From Actinomycetes bacterium (GTDB lineage: Bacteria > Actinomycetota > Acidimicrobiia > Acidimicrobiales > RAAP-2): a stretch of DNA of 23,887 bases. The notes under the pieces are model-generated. The model was given only the letters and a program-made list of their open reading frames with translations, ran no database searches and was not told where the DNA came from. Location of the stretch: assembly GCA_021781315.1 (NCBI GenBank), contig JAJXXB010000088.1:1-23887 (forward strand). Reading direction: 5' to 3'. Position numbers and translations under genes: made by a program. Positions 22,391 to 23,887 of this stretch are shown in pieces; position 1 is the stretch's first letter, and every line of letters starts with the position of its first letter.

Positions 22391-23269
22391 TTACGCCTTT
22401 CCCGTTCGGGCGAGCACGCCGTTGGGCCTGAAGAGCAGGGTGAGGATGAGGATCACGAACGCGGTGTCGAGCTTGTAGGCCGGATTGATGAAGGCCGCCG
22501 ACACCTCGGTCGCCAGGCCGATGATCACGGCGCCGGCCATGGCGCCGTAGATCGAACCGACTCCGCCGACGATGACCGCGGCGAAGATGACGAAGAGGAA
22601 GAGCTCGCCGGCCGCCGGGGTCAGGTTGCCCTCGGTGATGCCGAGCACCGTGCCGGCCAGTCCGGCCATCGTGCCCGAGAGGAACCACGTGATGGTGGTG
22701 ATGCGCTTAGTGTCGATGCCGCTCGTCATGGCGAGCGTCGAATTGTCCGACATGGCGCGCATCGACTTACCCAGGCGCGTCGTCTTGAGCATGGTGTGCA
22801 CGCCGAGCATCAGCACCACCGACAGGGCCATCACGATGAGCTGGTTCTTGGTCAGCAGCATCGGGCCGACGTGGATGACGCGCTCGATCGTCATGTTGTA
22901 GAAGCGCACGTTGTCGCCCCAGATCGCCGAGAGCAGGTTCAACATGATCAGCGACAGACCGAAGGTCACGATCAGCACGTAGAAGGTCTTCGAGAAGCGA
23001 CGGGCGAAGGGGCTCAGCAGGATCCGATTCAGGATCACCGCGACGACGCCCATGAAGAGCGAGCCCCCGATCATCGCCTCCCAGATGTTGAGGTGGAGGA
23101 TCTCGTTGTTCAGCGCGTACGAGACGAACGCGCCGAGGGCCATGAAGTCCCCGTAGGCGAAGTTGATGTAGTTCGTCACTCCGAACTGCAGGCTCAACCC
23201 CACGGCGGCCACGGCCAACACAGATGCGGTCGACAGGCCGAATCCGAATGACAGCCAGAACTGCGTCAC
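22391..23269 (-). CDS. livH: Branched-chain-type ABC transporter permease LivH
   Basis: 292-aa permease. I start at the GTG at 23269 (VTQFWLSFG), 5 nt from the run GGGGGGGAG. A GTG two codons earlier sits on top of that run, and a TTG at 23314 would swallow it. Landmarks: LAVAAVGLSLQFGVTNYINF, AYGDFMALGAFVSY, TTRLGKSMRAMSDNSTLAMT (coupling loop), GIDTKRITTITWFLSGTMAG and FAAVIVGGVGSIYGAMAGAV. It is first in the ten-gene minus-strand run and follows a good promoter at 23324-23352. Confidence 0.92.
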   Translation of the reverse strand: MTQFWLSFGFGLSTASVLAVAAVGLSLQFGVTNYINFAYGDFMALGAFVSYALNNEILHLNIWEAMIGGSLFMGVVAVILNRILLSPFARRFSKTFYVLIVTFGLSLIMLNLLSAIWGDNVRFYNMTIERVIHVGPMLLTKNQLIVMALSVVLMLGVHTMLKTTRLGKSMRAMSDNSTLAMTSGIDTKRITTITWFLSGTMAGLAGTVLGITEGNLTPAAGELFLFVIFAAVIVGGVGSIYGAMAGAVIIGLATEVSAAFINPAYKLDTAFVILILTLLFRPNGVLARTGKA

Positions 23270-23323
23270 TGACACTCCCCCCCAGGACGTCTTGTCGGCG
23301 ATTTCACCGATCAAGTTTGAAAG

Positions 23324-23352
23324 TTTCTATCATTTTCGATTTCGCCCGTCAA
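23324..23352 (-). promoter_or_regulatory. Sigma70-type promoter for the liv/catabolic gene run
   Basis: On the minus strand TTGACG (23352-23347), a 17-nt spacer and TAGAAA (23329-23324) lie about 55 nt before the livH start. Upstream, at 23381-23397, is a perfect 7-3-7 inverted repeat TGGTGAA-ATC-TTCACCA, placed where an activator or repressor would act. Confidence 0.65.
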
Positions 23353-23397
23353 GCCATTTTGGAAGGTTTCTTCTATGAAGTGGTGAAATCTTCACCA

Positions 23398-23600
23398 TCG
23401 AGAATGCTGGAACTCTCCCGTGGCAGACGAAGGAGTGGTGTAATACCTGGTTAACGCCGAATACACGCAGAGGTCGCGCACCGCGTGCCAATTGGTGGAA
23501 CATAAGAATTACTTTAGAAAAATCATGTGGTGTGACTGAACACTGCTCAAAAGTGCACCCGTTTTCGAGTTTGAGTGGTACACAGTCTGGCGCTGCCTGC
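23398..23600. other. AT-richer non-coding region, no gene seen
   Basis: Only very short ORFs without ribosome sites are found. The stretch around 23500-23535 is notably AT-rich for this genome and could carry further promoter elements, but I see no pair I would defend. Confidence 0.5.
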
Positions 23601-23606
23601 CATAGT
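23601..23606 (+). promoter_or_regulatory. Possible extended -10 element for the methyltransferase (leaderless)
   Basis: TGC followed by CATAGT fits an extended -10, and the ATG begins exactly 6 nt later, so the transcript would start at or next to the start codon. No ribosome site is present. Confidence 0.4.
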
Positions 23607-23612
23607 GAGACG

Positions 23613-23887
23613 ATGACCACGCGCGATCGCTACAGCCACGGCCACCACGAATCGGTGCTGCGCAGTCACCTCTGGCGGACCGCCGAGAACTCGGCGGGCT
23701 TCCTGCTCCCGCATCTTCTCCCTGGTCAGAAGGTTCTTGACGTGGGCTGCGGCCCGGGCAACATCACGATTGACCTGGCCCGACACGTTCCCCAGGGTCA
23801 CGTCACCGGCGTCGACGTCGCCGCGGCCGCGATCGAGCTGGCGACCCACGCCCCGCGCGAGGGCGTCGAGAACGTGGACTTCGTGCT
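23613..23887 (+). CDS. Class I SAM-dependent methyltransferase (partial, C-terminus off the right edge)
   Basis: The first 91 complete codons of a soluble methyltransferase: MTTRDRYSHGHHESVLRSHL, then a helix, then the SAM-binding motif I VLDVGCGPGNITIDLARHVP and motif post-I VTGVDVAAAAIELA, whose Asp binds the SAM ribose. The opening YSHGHHESVLRSHxWRTAEN is typical of small UbiE/COQ5-like methyltransferases of actinobacteria and fungi. The substrate is not predictable. It is divergent from livH with 343 bp between and is not obviously part of the pathway. Confidence 0.85.
   Translation, partial: MTTRDRYSHGHHESVLRSHLWRTAENSAGFLLPHLLPGQKVLDVGCGPGNITIDLARHVPQGHVTGVDVAAAAIELATHAPREGVENVDFV

Noticed and set aside
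23270..23612. Small protein or tRNA in the liv/methyltransferase gap
   Set aside because: No cloverleaf-like paired arms and no ORF with a ribosome site could be found.

Overview
The window is high-GC, gene-dense bacterial DNA with short intergenic gaps, frequent GTG starts, 1-20 bp start/stop overlaps and long chance ORFs on the antisense strands. Exporter, PspC/two-component and PrpD types all point to an actinobacterium, perhaps Acidimicrobiia-like; that placement is an inference from gene style only. I see no rRNA, tRNA, CRISPR array or insertion sequence.

Layout. (1) 1-3698, minus strand: a PotA-PotD-PotB-PotC type ABC importer operon (polyamine or related small solute), with potC running off the left edge. 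(2) 3836-4366, plus: a GtrA-family membrane protein. (3) 4440-9844, plus: the most unusual locus. Two tiny acidic genes (39 and 37 codons) each end in a VVGG double-glycine motif followed by only 5 or 4 residues (MHPPL, FMME). Each has its own near-identical promoter. They are followed by a cytoplasmic PpiC/SurA-like protein and a 1035-aa exporter made of two cyclic-nucleotide-binding-like domains, a C39 double-glycine peptidase and an ABC exporter core. A pilin-like gene lies 20 bp further on. I read this as a small secreted-peptide system with no visible modification enzyme. (4) 9841-12814: a PspC/LiaF-like membrane protein divergent from a PspC-fused histidine kinase and its NarL-type response regulator, an envelope-stress module resembling EsrI/EsrSR of Corynebacterium. 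(5) 12811-23269, minus strand: a ten-gene run livH-livM-livG-livF-substrate-binding protein-class III CoA transferase-HMG-CoA-lyase-like protein-IclR regulator-prpD-prpB. It looks like an uptake-and-catabolism unit for a branched carboxylic acid, feeding 2-methylcitrate-cycle enzymes but without prpC. (6) 23270-23612: an AT-richer divergent regulatory region with a good minus-strand promoter, then the start of a SAM methyltransferase that runs off the right edge.

Regulatory texture. Both substrate-binding-protein genes are followed by perfect long hairpins (18 bp and 15 bp stems) that lack a U-tract; one lies inside the potB coding sequence. Several plus- and minus-strand genes have an nAnnnT hexamer exactly 6 nt before the start codon, suggesting leaderless transcripts. 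Both convergent gene pairs share overlapping stop codons, so no terminator fits between them.
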